A DNA stretch of 64,000 bases, from positions 1,240,001-1,304,000 of the forward strand of contig NZ_LVWJ02000014.1 of NCBI RefSeq assembly GCF_001625015.1. Direction: 5' to 3'. Shown in pieces: positions 1 through 8,624 of the stretch. Source of the DNA: Lewinella sp. 4G2. GTDB lineage: Bacteria > Bacteroidota > Bacteroidia > Chitinophagales > Saprospiraceae. Every line of letters starts with the position of its first letter. Position 1 is the first letter of the stretch. Position numbers and translations under genes: made by a program. The notes beneath the pieces are model-generated. The model did not search any database, had not been told where the DNA came from, and saw only the letters and a list, made by a program, of their open reading frames with translations.

Positions 1-504
1 GCGGAGGTCGATTACGTCAACAAAAACAACTGGACGGCCCTCATCGAGGCGGCCGACGAAGATGCCCTCGAATGCGCCAGGATCCTGCTGAAGGCCGGCG
101 CGTCCGTTGATCTTCCCGGCCTCCCACGGTCGGCGCTCACCATGGCCGCCAGCGAGGGCCACGCCGAAATGATCGGCCTGCTCATCGCGGCGGGGGCGAG
201 CGTCAACCGGTCAGGCCAGCAAAATCACCCCCTCCACGCCGCCGCCGAAGAGAACAATCTCGACATCGTCAAACTCCTCATCAGAAAGGGCGCTGACGCA
301 GGTACAGTGGATGGATACGGGCGCAATGCCCTGCACTACGCCGCCGAGGAAGGAAATACGCGGATCGTGAGTTACTTACTGGCAAAGGGAGTACAACCGG
401 ACCTGGTAGATACCTACGGCCGCACTCCCCTGAGTTACGCCGCCGAAGAAGGAGAAACCCGCATCGTTAACCTCCTCCTTGACGCCGGGGCGACGGTACG
501 GTAA
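1..504 (+). CDS. Ankyrin-repeat protein, 5' end outside window
   Basis: Frame 1 is open from the first base to a TAA at 502-504, so this is the C-terminal 167 residues of a longer protein. It consists of about five ankyrin repeats of 33 residues, recognisable by the pattern G-x-TALxxAAxxG followed by a leucine-rich helix and a short turn (for example GRNALHYAAEEGNTRIV and GRTPLSYAAEEGETRIV). Ankyrin repeats bind proteins; no catalytic part is visible. The Met at 142 is inside a repeat and is not the start. The protein ends right after the last repeat without a sorting domain, so it is probably cytoplasmic or periplasmic. Partner and role unknown. Confidence 0.88.
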   Translation, partial: AEVDYVNKNNWTALIEAADEDALECARILLKAGASVDLPGLPRSALTMAASEGHAEMIGLLIAAGASVNRSGQQNHPLHAAAEENNLDIVKLLIRKGADAGTVDGYGRNALHYAAEEGNTRIVSYLLAKGVQPDLVDTYGRTPLSYAAEEGETRIVNLLLDAGATVR

Positions 505-643
505 GGCTCCAATCTTTCAATGATAATGTTAGCCGGGATACCGCGCTGAATTACGTTCAGGCCTGGTGTCCCGGCCCGGAACGGCGATCTCTCCCGGGTG
601 GATCGCTGAATCTTGATCCCAATACCCTAAAACCACCACCCCC

Positions 644-3043
644 ATGAAGTTCTTGTTTTTCCTGAGCCTGCTGGCCTCCGCCGGTAGCCTCCTGGCTACT
701 GCCTTGCCCGCTTCTTCCCTAAAAGCCAGCCTCCGCGGAACGGTGGAGGCCGACGGCACCGGCCCCCTCGAATACGCAACGGTCTCCGCCTTCCTGCCGG
801 ATAGCAGCCTGGTGGACGGGACGGTGACTGACGCCAACGGCGCCTTCGCCCTCAGCCTGCCGAAGGGTGGCTACCGCCTGCGGATCGAATTCATCGGTTT
901 CGCCGCCCGCGAAATGGCAGTGAACCTCACGGGTAATCTGGACCTCGGGGCCATCAATCTAAGTGGTGGGGTGGACCTCAGCACCGTCGAGGTAAGGGCC
1001 GAACGGAGTTCCATGACCCTCCAGCTGGATAAGAAGGTCTTCAACGTCGGGGAAGACGCCCTGGCGGCCGGCGGCACGGCGAATGAGGTGCTGGAGCAAA
1101 TCCCCTCCGTCACCGTAAGCCCGGACGGCGCGGTAGCCCTGCGGGGTGACGGGGGCGTCCGGATCCTGATCAACGGACGGCCCTCGGCGCTGGCGGACCG
1201 GGGTGGCCTGGCCGGCATCCCCGCCGCGAGCATCGAACGGGTGGAGGTGATCACTAACCCGTCGGCCAAATACGAGGCGTCGGGGACGGCGGGCATCCTC
1301 AATATCATCCTTAAACAGGAAAGCCAACGCGGTTACGGCGGCAGCGTCAGCGTCGGGGCGGGCATTCCGGACAACCACACGCTGGACGTCAACCTCAACT
1401 ACCGCAGTGAGAAATTACTTGCCTTTGCGACGGTGGGCGGGCGCTACTCCAACTTCAACGGGTCGAGTGAACTGCGGCGCATCACGCTGGAAGATGGGAA
1501 CACTTCCCTCCTGAGCCAGTCCTTGGATATGGCCCGGAATGACCTGGCGGGGAACGGATTTTTTGGCGCCGACTACAACCTTTCTTCCACGGCGGTGCTA
1601 TCCGGCAGTTACTCGGTCTTCCACATGCGGAACGATGACGTCTCGACGCTTGGCTTTGCCTTCGTCCCCAACCTTGCACCCGCGGCAGCGCCCAACTCCG
1701 TACTGCAACAGCGCACGGAATACCTGGAGCCGGGCACCTACCAACAGACGGACTTGACCTTCGCCAGAACCCTGCCGCAAGCGGGGAGAAAGTACACCGT
1801 GTACTTCAAGAATGACCGCTGGCGGGAACCCGAATACGAGGACATTTCCCTGACGCGGAGCGTGCCCGTTGAGGAACAAGCCTTCCGCTACCGCACCGAT
1901 ACGGACGAGGGGAGCAACGATTTTTTGTTGCAGGCCGACTACGAAACCCCACTCGGCGAAGGCGGCCAGTTGGAGGTGGGCGCTCGTGGTGAGACCAGGA
2001 TCATTTCCTCCACCTACTCGGCCGAACTGGACCGGGATAATGGTTTCGAGCCGATCCCCGGTTTCACCAACGATTTTGATTACTACGAGCGGATCGGAGC
2101 CGTTTACGCCCAGTACGGCCGCCAGTTTGAGAAGGTGAGTTTGCGGGCCGGCCTCCGTGCCGAAGCCACGGCGGTCAGAACGGAAGACGAACTGGAAACC
2201 ACCACGGAGGTGGACCGGGATTACCTGAATCTCTTCCCGTCCCTGAGCCTTCAGTATGCGCTTTCGGAGGCCGTCAGTAGCCAGGTCAGTTACGGGCGCC
2301 GGATCCGCCGGCCGGCATTCTGGATGCTCAATCCATTCGGTGGAATTGGCAACCCCACCCAAATCTACCGCGGTAACCCCTTGGTGGACCCGATCTACAT
2401 CAGCCGGGTAGAGTGGAATTTGCTCGTGCGGGCGGATAAGTGGACCTTCAACCCGGCCGTATACGCCAGCCGGGTGAAGGATTTCCTCAAGACCATTTAC
2501 GAACGCGAGCCGGAGAATATCTTCGGCCTACCGGACGGTACGGTAACGGCATTGCCGGTTAACCTGGGCAACGAAGATCTGCTCGGGGTGGAACTGACGG
2601 CCAGTTACCGGCCCACCGAAAAGATCACCTTGAACGGTGAATTCAACTACTTCGGCTTTCGGGAAACGGGCGTACTGGAAGGGCGGGATTTTGCCGCCAG
2701 CGGTGGTGCCTGGCGGGGCAGCCTCCGGACGCAGGTGCAGTTGCCGCGGGAGATCAATCTCAGCGCCTTCTGCGCCTACAACGGCGGACGGCGGGATGCC
2801 CAGGAGCTGATCCGGGCCAATTACATCACGGATTTCAGCCTGAGCAAAAAGTGGTCCGACCAGTACACCCTCAGCCTGAACCTGCGGAGCCCGCGTTTCC
2901 GGAATACGGAGAGCTTCCGCCCCAGCTTCACCCAGACCGAAGACTTTACCTGGACGGGTTGGCGGGCCGGCCTTACCCTCCGCTACCAATTTGACCGGGG
3001 GGCTGGCTCCGAAGGCCGCCGGGCGCGGGGGAGCATCCGGTAG
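644..3043 (+). CDS. TonB-dependent-receptor-like outer membrane beta-barrel protein
   Basis: 799 residues. A signal peptide (about 1-24) is followed by a carboxypeptidase-regulatory-like beta-sandwich (about 27-105; ATVSAFLPDSSLVDGTVTD and a GxYxLRIEFIGF-type strand), a plug domain (about 115-225; LEQIPSVTVSPDGAV, ILINGRP, IERVEVITNPSAKYEASG, ILNIILK) and a C-terminal barrel of alternating aromatic/polar strands. This is the order of the outer membrane beta-barrel family common in Bacteroidota, near SusC/TonB receptors but shorter. Substrate cannot be told from the sequence; no SusD-like partner is adjacent. The ATG at 644 is chosen because it immediately precedes the signal peptide. A dispersed repeat copy (1674-1696) encodes the stretch APAAAPN in a barrel loop. 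Confidence 0.88.
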   Translation: MKFLFFLSLLASAGSLLATALPASSLKASLRGTVEADGTGPLEYATVSAFLPDSSLVDGTVTDANGAFALSLPKGGYRLRIEFIGFAAREMAVNLTGNLDLGAINLSGGVDLSTVEVRAERSSMTLQLDKKVFNVGEDALAAGGTANEVLEQIPSVTVSPDGAVALRGDGGVRILINGRPSALADRGGLAGIPAASIERVEVITNPSAKYEASGTAGILNIILKQESQRGYGGSVSVGAGIPDNHTLDVNLNYRSEKLLAFATVGGRYSNFNGSSELRRITLEDGNTSLLSQSLDMARNDLAGNGFFGADYNLSSTAVLSGSYSVFHMRNDDVSTLGFAFVPNLAPAAAPNSVLQQRTEYLEPGTYQQTDLTFARTLPQAGRKYTVYFKNDRWREPEYEDISLTRSVPVEEQAFRYRTDTDEGSNDFLLQADYETPLGEGGQLEVGARGETRIISSTYSAELDRDNGFEPIPGFTNDFDYYERIGAVYAQYGRQFEKVSLRAGLRAEATAVRTEDELETTTEVDRDYLNLFPSLSLQYALSEAVSSQVSYGRRIRRPAFWMLNPFGGIGNPTQIYRGNPLVDPIYISRVEWNLLVRADKWTFNPAVYASRVKDFLKTIYEREPENIFGLPDGTVTALPVNLGNEDLLGVELTASYRPTEKITLNGEFNYFGFRETGVLEGRDFAASGGAWRGSLRTQVQLPREINLSAFCAYNGGRRDAQELIRANYITDFSLSKKWSDQYTLSLNLRSPRFRNTESFRPSFTQTEDFTWTGWRAGLTLRYQFDRGAGSEGRRARGSIR
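1674..1696. repeat. Dispersed 33-bp element, copy 1 (inside CDS)
   Basis: Reverse-strand match to the core GGGCGCTGTCGCGGGTGC, with the flanking GGTTGGGGA also present. It lies in frame in the receptor gene and encodes APAAAPN in a presumed extracellular loop. Confidence 0.6.
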
Positions 3044-3050
3044 GTGGAGA

Positions 3051-3082
3051 AGACGATAGACGTTAGATTCTAGATTTTAGAC
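3051..3082. repeat. Heptamer array, AGANNNN type
   Basis: Four and a half 7-nt units in a row (AGACGAT AGACGTT AGATTCT AGATTTT AGACT), starting 8 bases after the stop codon of the receptor gene. Same family as the arrays near 14.0 and 37.6 kb. No inverted partner arm is seen here. Confidence 0.7.
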
Positions 3083-3157
3083 TGGCGGAAGACCTGCATC
3101 ACCGTTCCCCCCATCTTCCGTAAATTGCCCTCCCTTAACCCAACCGCCCGGCCCTAG

Positions 3158-4315
3158 ATGCGCATTAGTGTTCTCGTAATTGCCTTTCTCTACCTGCTGC
3201 CCCTTGCCGGACAGCAGAATACCAACGCCGACGTACTGGCGCGGGCGGAACTGGCGAGTAAGGACATTGAGATCGGAGACCAGATCTACCTCAAGGTGAA
3301 CCTTTCGGCGCCACCGGGGACGAACATCACCGGCCTCGAACCCGCCTTCCTGAATACCATTACCGGTATTGAATTGGTCAACGGGGGCCAGCTCAACGTC
3401 GTGGCCGAAACACCGGAGCGGCTGCTGGAGCAACGCTTCCTCATCACCAGTTTTGATACGGGCTACATTGCGATTGCTCCTCTTCCGTACGTATTTACCG
3501 GGGCGGATGGTGTCCTCGATACGGCCTATACGAATGACCTGCTGTTACACGTGAGCGCCTACCCCGTCACGGAGGATTCGGAGTTGCAGCCCATTAAACC
3601 CATCATCGAAGAGCCGCGGAACTGGCTGGATTTCTGGCCGCTCTACGTCGTGCTGCTCCTCGCCGGGTTAGGCTACGCGGCTTACGTCTGGAACGAGCGG
3701 CGGCAACGCGTGGCTCCGCCGCCGCCACCTCCCCCACCGGCGGATCTGCAGGCACTCAATGCGCTCAAGGCCCTCGAGGCGAAATCCCTCTGGCAGGCCG
3801 GCAACACCAAGGCTTACTACACGGAACTGACGGACATCCTGCGTACTTACCTGCAGGACCGGTTCCAGGTTCAGGCCAAAGAGATGACGTCGCGGCAGAT
3901 CACCACGGCCCTGACGAAAAACGTCGGGATGCAACCCAAGCTGACGGGAGAGCTTGCACAGCTCCTCCAACTTTCCGACCTCGTCAAATTTGCGCAGGCG
4001 ACGCCGGCTGCGGAGCTCCACCCACGAAGTTTGGAGCGGGTCCGGGAGTTCGTGCGGGAGACGGCTGACGTTAGTACGTCCACCACTCCAGCCGATCTGG
4101 CTAGTACGGATGCGGTCGTCCCTCCCGAAGTTGTGGGGGAAGGCCCACGTGCGATTGCTCCTCCGTCCCCCAACCCCGCACCTGCGCGAGCGCCCAACTC
4201 GCCCCGCATTGAATCGGGGACAGCGCCGGAAAATGATGGTGTTGATCCGCCGACGCCGCTGAAAAATATTCTTCTTCCTACGCCCCCCACTACCCTAAAC
4301 ACCGAAGAGGAATGA
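3158..4315 (+). CDS. Bat-locus membrane protein (DUF4381/BatD-like)
   Basis: 385 residues. A signal peptide (1-19) leads into a periplasmic beta-rich region (20-150), one membrane helix at about 157-178 (PLYVVLLLAGLGYAAYVW), a proline run and a cytoplasmic helical domain (about 195-300; ALEAKSLWQAGNTKAYYTEL, ILRTYLQDRF). This topology and its position directly before batA match the protein usually found between the DUF58 and batA genes of Bacteroidota aerotolerance loci, where it is thought to act with VWA proteins at the inner membrane. The last 85 residues are low-complexity and carry a copy of the dispersed repeat (4178-4232). Stop and next start overlap as ATGA. moxR and DUF58 genes are not upstream. 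Confidence 0.72.
   Translation: MRISVLVIAFLYLLPLAGQQNTNADVLARAELASKDIEIGDQIYLKVNLSAPPGTNITGLEPAFLNTITGIELVNGGQLNVVAETPERLLEQRFLITSFDTGYIAIAPLPYVFTGADGVLDTAYTNDLLLHVSAYPVTEDSELQPIKPIIEEPRNWLDFWPLYVVLLLAGLGYAAYVWNERRQRVAPPPPPPPPADLQALNALKALEAKSLWQAGNTKAYYTELTDILRTYLQDRFQVQAKEMTSRQITTALTKNVGMQPKLTGELAQLLQLSDLVKFAQATPAAELHPRSLERVREFVRETADVSTSTTPADLASTDAVVPPEVVGEGPRAIAPPSPNPAPARAPNSPRIESGTAPENDGVDPPTPLKNILLPTPPTTLNTEEE
4178..4232. repeat. Dispersed element, long copy in Bat-locus CDS
   Basis: About 54 bp whose reverse complement is nearly identical (about three differences) to 18097-18150 in the SDR gene. It includes the usual core and the flanking GGTTGGGGGA. It lies in the disordered tail of the host protein (PAPARAPNSPRIESGTAP). 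Confidence 0.75.
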
Positions 4316-5304
4316 TGTCTCAATTCCAGTTCGTCTACCCCTGGTTGCTGCCACTGGTCGTGATCCCGCCGCTGCTGTTTCTGTGGAACCTGCGCCGTGA
4401 CGGGGAGGTATCGCTGCGCCTGCCGAGCACGGCATCGGTGAGTGGTTTGCGGAGTTGGAAAAGCGTAGTACGGCCCTGGTTGCCATTATTGAGAGTAGCG
4501 GCCTTGTGCCTGTTCATCGTCGCCCTGGCCCGGCCCCGGCTGGATTTGAGCGAAGAATCCGTCACGGCTGAGGGGATTGACATCGTGCTCACGATGGACC
4601 TCTCGACCTCGATGGGCGCGACCGACTTCCAACCCAACCGCCTGGAGGTGGCAAAGATGGTGGCGCGCAATTTTGTGGCCCAGCGGGAATTCGACCGGAT
4701 CGGCCTCGTCGTCTACGCCGGCGAAGCCTACACGAAGAGCCCGCTGACGGTGGATAAGGAGATCATCGACCGCTTCATCGCCGAACTGGAAATGGGGGAG
4801 ATCACCGACGGAACGGCCATCGGCACCGGGCTGGCGACGGCCGTCAACCGCCTGAAAGACAGCGACGTAGCGAGTAAGATCATCATCCTGCTGACGGACG
4901 GGGAGAACAACGCCGGCTACCATAGCCCCGAGCTGGCCGCCGAACTGGCGAAGGAGTACGGCATCCGAGTGTACACGATCGGCGTCGGCTCCGGGCAGGC
5001 GACTTACATGCCCTCGAGCCCCCTCGGTGGCGGTGGCTACTCCTTCAAACCCACCCGCGGCACGGTGGACGATAAACTGCTTGGTTACATCGCCCAAACG
5101 ACGAACGGCCGGTACTTCCGCGCGCGGGATACCGAAGAGTTAGAATCCATCTACGGCTACATCGACGAGCTGGAAAAGACGGAGATCGAGACGACGGTCT
5201 TCAAGCGCTACGAGGAGCGGTTTGGCTACTTCTTGCTGATTGGGTTGGGGCTGTTGTTGTTGGAGACGGTGCTGCGGTATACGGTGCTGAAGAGTGTGCC
5301 TTAG
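4312..5304 (+). CDS. batA: VWA-domain inner membrane protein BatA
   Basis: 330 residues. Two N-terminal membrane helices (about 10-25 and 57-74), a von Willebrand factor A domain (about 88-290) and a C-terminal membrane helix (about 306-326). The metal-ion adhesion site DxSxS is intact (DLSTSMG, residues 96-102), with the later conserved segments TDGTAIGTGLATAV and ILLTDGENN. This is the arrangement of BatA of the Bacteroidota aerotolerance locus; such VWA proteins usually work with a MoxR AAA+ ATPase. Translation is coupled to the preceding gene by the ATGA overlap. Oddly, neither batB/batC/batD downstream nor moxR/DUF58 upstream is present, so this pair is separated from the rest of the locus. 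Confidence 0.85.
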   Translation: MMSQFQFVYPWLLPLVVIPPLLFLWNLRRDGEVSLRLPSTASVSGLRSWKSVVRPWLPLLRVAALCLFIVALARPRLDLSEESVTAEGIDIVLTMDLSTSMGATDFQPNRLEVAKMVARNFVAQREFDRIGLVVYAGEAYTKSPLTVDKEIIDRFIAELEMGEITDGTAIGTGLATAVNRLKDSDVASKIIILLTDGENNAGYHSPELAAELAKEYGIRVYTIGVGSGQATYMPSSPLGGGGYSFKPTRGTVDDKLLGYIAQTTNGRYFRARDTEELESIYGYIDELEKTEIETTVFKRYEERFGYFLLIGLGLLLLETVLRYTVLKSVP

Positions 5305-5318
5305 GTGCCTGCGGCACG

Positions 5319-5423
5319 GTTTTCTGCAAGAAGCAAAGGAGGGAAAAGAGGATAAAGGAGGGCGCCTGCGGCGTGTCTCGCTTCTTATTCTCCTTTATCT
5401 TCTTTAGCCTCTTGTCGAGAAAA
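5319..5423. repeat. Palindromic intergenic element, copy 1 of 3
   Basis: About 105 bp. A purine-rich left arm (CAAGAAGCAAAGGAGGGAA and on), a centre containing CGCCTGCGGCGTGT and a pyrimidine-rich right arm (CTCCTTTATCTTCTTTAGCC) can fold into a long hairpin. It lies between convergent batA and CotH genes and has two relatives at 8389 and 9796. It could act as a bidirectional terminator. Confidence 0.75.
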
Positions 5424-5548
5424 GGCTCCGAGCAGCTCCTTCTGCGCAAAGAAGATTAAGACGAGAGAGACGTTAGAGGAGTACTGTTTGGACTTTCCTG
5501 TAGCGGGGTTGCGTGAGGAAAGCAATGGTTTTACAACTGACGATTTGG

Positions 5549-7252
5549 CTAGCGCTTGATGAACTTGGCCCGTACTCCATCTGCCTCCAGGATGTAGAGA
5601 CCGCTGCTTAGGCGGGAAATATCCAGGGAGATATTGTTGACCGTTGAAGAAGGGGGGATTTGCCGGTCCAGTACCTGGCGGCCTTCCAGGTTCCAAATCC
5701 GAATGTGTGATCCCTCGGCCGCACGGTGGGGCAGACGCAGGGTAAGGCGGTCTACGACGGGGTTGGGGCTGATCTTTATCTCCGTGGCCGTCGCTGCGGT
5801 TTCCGGTGTCGATACGACGGTTCCGGCCGGGCAGTAGAAGGAATCCAGGTATTCAAGCCGCTGGATTAACCAGTTTTTGGTGTAGTCGATCTCCTCCTGG
5901 TCGGCGGACAGGGTAGAGGACCAGACCAGATTCTCGCGCGCGTAGATTTGTTCCGCATTGAGGGTATCGTACAAGGCTTGAAATCGAGCGTTGATATTTC
6001 GGGCGGAAAAGACGCCGGATTCGCGCAACTCGGCGTACCGGGCGCACCGGGCGTCGGCGTAATCGTCGCCCTCTTCTTGTTGGACGACATCCTGATAAAG
6101 CGGGGTGAAGTAGCGGTCTCCCCACTCTACGCGGGTGCCATCCCAGTTATTACCGAAGGAGGCGTCGAGATCCCAGGGGATGTAGAAGTAGGGCTCGTCC
6201 ACGTCCCGCCGGGCGAAGTAGATGTTCTTACCCTCATTGTCGATACCACCGATCACGTTGATGAAAAGATCGTAGTCGATGCTGTTGGCCAAATCGAGGT
6301 GCCGGCCCATGATGGCGCCTTCGCTTGGGTCCGGGTCGGTGATGAATCGCTCGTGGAGTTGGGAGAGTGGGTCCCAGTTGATGGTATCATTGGGGTTGGG
6401 GTACTTCAGTTCGTAGCCGCTCCATGTTTCCTCCATCGGGTTGGGGGGGCCGACGTCGTTGAAGGAGGGGCTGGTGGGGATGGCCCATACCTTGACGAGG
6501 TAGCCACGCATTCCCTCTTCATTAGTTTTTTTCAGGCGAAGTAATTTCCGATCGACCTGTTCCCCCAGCGTGTAGAGGCCCTGGTAATTACCATTCAAAA
6601 AGACCTCCACGAATTCCTGATTCGCCCCACCGCGAGCGCGGTCGTCATCCGCTACCCAGGGGAGTTCGTACATGTCATTCCAGAGCCCTTGGGCGATGAA
6701 TGCGTTAATGCGAAGGGGTTCGTTGTACACAGCGTCCAGGACCCAATCGTCGTCCTCGCGCATTCCGGCCAGGGTGACGTCCTGGCTCTCGCCGTCCGTA
6801 TCCGTCCAGAATTCGAGATCGTAGGATTTTTTGGGGTATAACAAGGCCGTGGCTCCGCGGAATTCAATGCCCGCGCCGGCCACAATTTGCTGCTCCCGGT
6901 CGAGGTAAGTTATTTCGGACCGGACTTTAGTGTCGTTATTCAGTGATGAATCGGCCGTAATGTTGATGAGCGGGCGCTTAGAAAAGTAAACAGCGTACTG
7001 GTCACCAAATCCCCCAGTAGCATTGAATGATTCCGTAAGGGAAGGGGTGATGCGGCCGGGGAAAGTGAGTTTAAAATTATCACTCCCGTTCAGCGCCCTG
7101 ACCGAGCGCAAGGTTTCCCCTTCTTCCGTTAGGGTACAAACCACAATCTTCAGATCGTCGTCGGCCAAACAACTTGGGCCCGTTTGGGCCCGAACGGTTA
7201 CCGCGAGACAGGGCAGTAGAAACGCAGCAAGGAGGATCAGGAAAGATTTGAT
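5549..7252 (-). CDS. CotH-kinase-family secreted protein with T9SS sorting domain
   Basis: The N-terminal two thirds is a CotH domain: the spore-coat-kinase-like fold with RGGANQEFVEVFLNGNYQGLY, YELKYPNP, a DYDLFINVIGG segment and IPWDLDASFGNNWDGTR. The C-terminus is a T9SS type A sorting domain (ISPNPVVDRLTLRLP, GRQVLD, LSSGLYILEADG, KFIKR). The first TTG (7166-7168) would give 539 residues without export signal, but the same frame runs upstream through a perfect signal peptide (KSFLILLAAFLLPCLAV, then RAQ). No ATG, GTG or TTG precedes that peptide before the in-frame TAG at 7313-7315; ATC at 7250-7252 sits exactly where Met is expected. The start given here is therefore inferred. Probably surface attached or secreted; substrate unknown. 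Confidence 0.82.
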   Translation of the reverse strand: MKSFLILLAAFLLPCLAVTVRAQTGPSCLADDDLKIVVCTLTEEGETLRSVRALNGSDNFKLTFPGRITPSLTESFNATGGFGDQYAVYFSKRPLINITADSSLNNDTKVRSEITYLDREQQIVAGAGIEFRGATALLYPKKSYDLEFWTDTDGESQDVTLAGMREDDDWVLDAVYNEPLRINAFIAQGLWNDMYELPWVADDDRARGGANQEFVEVFLNGNYQGLYTLGEQVDRKLLRLKKTNEEGMRGYLVKVWAIPTSPSFNDVGPPNPMEETWSGYELKYPNPNDTINWDPLSQLHERFITDPDPSEGAIMGRHLDLANSIDYDLFINVIGGIDNEGKNIYFARRDVDEPYFYIPWDLDASFGNNWDGTRVEWGDRYFTPLYQDVVQQEEGDDYADARCARYAELRESGVFSARNINARFQALYDTLNAEQIYARENLVWSSTLSADQEEIDYTKNWLIQRLEYLDSFYCPAGTVVSTPETAATATEIKISPNPVVDRLTLRLPHRAAEGSHIRIWNLEGRQVLDRQIPPSSTVNNISLDISRLSSGLYILEADGVRAKFIKR

Positions 7253-7288
7253 AATTGGTGTATTGTTGATGGGAGAATGGAGGCGTTC

Positions 7289-7321
7289 TTTCGTCCGGAT
7301 AATAAGCGGGCGCTACTTTTG
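7289..7321 (+). promoter_or_regulatory. Candidate Bacteroidota-type promoter
   Basis: TACTTTTG at 7314-7321 fits the Bacteroidota -7 consensus TAnnTTTG exactly, and TTTC at 7289-7292 lies 21 bases upstream near the -33 TTTG position. It would start transcription about 30 bases before the TTG start of the acyltransferase gene. Confidence 0.4.
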
Positions 7322-7356
7322 CTGACAGAATTGTAACGGAATCAGACAATCAGTGT

Positions 7357-8370
7357 TTGGGAATAAAACTACACTACGACTTGACAAATAGGGATTACCA
7401 AGGTACTGATTTTGAGGATAACCTCTTCCGGGGGGAGGCTTGGGCCCGAGCCGTCACGGCCCCCTACGGGCTTGATTTACGCTGGGCCGAAGGGTGGTCA
7501 GCCACCGCCCCGCCACTTCCCTACGTACTGCGGAAATCCCTGGGTGGAACGCGGGTGCTGGCCCTTCCCTTCAGTGATTACCTCCCGTTGAAGAATGCGT
7601 CCGAAGTAAGCCAGCTGGCTCAGTATTTGCGGGATGTACACCCAGAAGCGGCCATTACGATCAAGACCGAACTTCCCAACGATACGGAGCTAGCTGGCGC
7701 GCGCGTCGTCCGCACCGCCGTACTCCACACCATCACCCCGGATGGCCCCGGGCCGAATGGAAAGTTCCGCGCCAACGCCCGCCGCGCCACCCGTGATGGC
7801 GTGACCGTCCGTAAAGCCACCGACGAAGGGGCCCTGGAGCGCTTTTACGCGATGTACGCCAATCTCCGTACCCGGAAGTTCCGGAGCATCCCCCAGCCCT
7901 ACGTTTTCTTCAAGTCGATCTTCGATGCTTTCATCGCCACCGGGCGGGGTTATTTGGTGGAGGCCCTCTACGAAGGCCGGATGATTGCCAGTTTCGTCAT
8001 CCTCCTCACGGGCAAACGGGCCTTCCACAAGTTTTCGGCCTCCAGCCTTGATACCCTGGTGCCCAGGCCTAACAACCTGATCTTTAGCTTCCTGCACGAA
8101 GAGCTGGCCGCCGGCCGCATCGAAAGCCTCGATCTTGGTCTGAGTGGCCTCAGCGAGAAATACGCCGGGCTGCGCTATTTCAAATCGACGGCTGGGGGCG
8201 TCGAATCCCCCCTCACTTACTACGAATGGATGCCGGCCGGCTTTGACGTGGCGGCGGAAAAACAATTCAAAGAACACCTGGGCGAGCTGACCAAGAAGAT
8301 GGTGAACGCGAATCTCACTCCGGAGCAGTTGAGTAGCCTGAGTTTGGTGATTTACCCCAATTTTGCTTGA
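7357..8370 (+). CDS. FemAB/GNAT-like acyltransferase (BioF2-like)
   Basis: 337 residues. The protein resembles the double-GNAT acyltransferases of the FemAB/BioF2-like type. It has an N-terminal half of GNAT-like strands (LFRGEAWARAV, VLALPFSDYLPL) and a C-terminal half with NARRATRDGVTVRKA, the helix FFKSIFDAFIATGRGYLVEA, the strand MIASFVILLTG and SLDLGLSGLSEKYAGLRYFK. Such enzymes transfer amino-acyl or acyl groups to cell-wall precursors or polysaccharides; the substrate here is unknown. The start is TTG at 7357; no in-frame ATG lies upstream near a promoter, and an upstream promoter-like motif supports it. Cytoplasmic; transcribed divergently from CotH. Confidence 0.75.
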   Translation: MGIKLHYDLTNRDYQGTDFEDNLFRGEAWARAVTAPYGLDLRWAEGWSATAPPLPYVLRKSLGGTRVLALPFSDYLPLKNASEVSQLAQYLRDVHPEAAITIKTELPNDTELAGARVVRTAVLHTITPDGPGPNGKFRANARRATRDGVTVRKATDEGALERFYAMYANLRTRKFRSIPQPYVFFKSIFDAFIATGRGYLVEALYEGRMIASFVILLTGKRAFHKFSASSLDTLVPRPNNLIFSFLHEELAAGRIESLDLGLSGLSEKYAGLRYFKSTAGGVESPLTYYEWMPAGFDVAAEKQFKEHLGELTKKMVNANLTPEQLSSLSLVIYPNFA

Positions 8371-8388
8371 GGAGGGACTTGTGGCATT

Positions 8389-8493
8389 GTTTTCGACAAG
8401 AAGGATAGAAGGGAAAAGGGGGAAAGGGGGCGCGCGCCTGCGGCGTGTTTCGCTTCTTACCCTCCTTTTTCTTCTTTAGCCCCTTGTCGAAGA
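8389..8493. repeat. Palindromic intergenic element, copy 2 of 3
   Basis: Same structure as 5319-5423: TTTTCGACAAGAAGG left arm, centre CGCCTGCGGCGTGTTTCGC and right arm ending AGCCCCTTGTCGAAG. It lies 19 bases after the acyltransferase stop. The rest of the 254-bp gap holds a partial repeat of the left arm (8512-8550) and no gene. Confidence 0.75.
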
Positions 8494-8624
8494 TAAAGCT
8501 CCCAGCGGTTCAGTTTTCTGCAAGAAGGAAAAGTGAGAAAAGGACAATAAGTAGTTCGGCTCCTGAGTGAGTGTGTATAACCGCGCTAATTGTATAGGTC
8601 CGGAATTTCTTTCAACTTTGGAGA

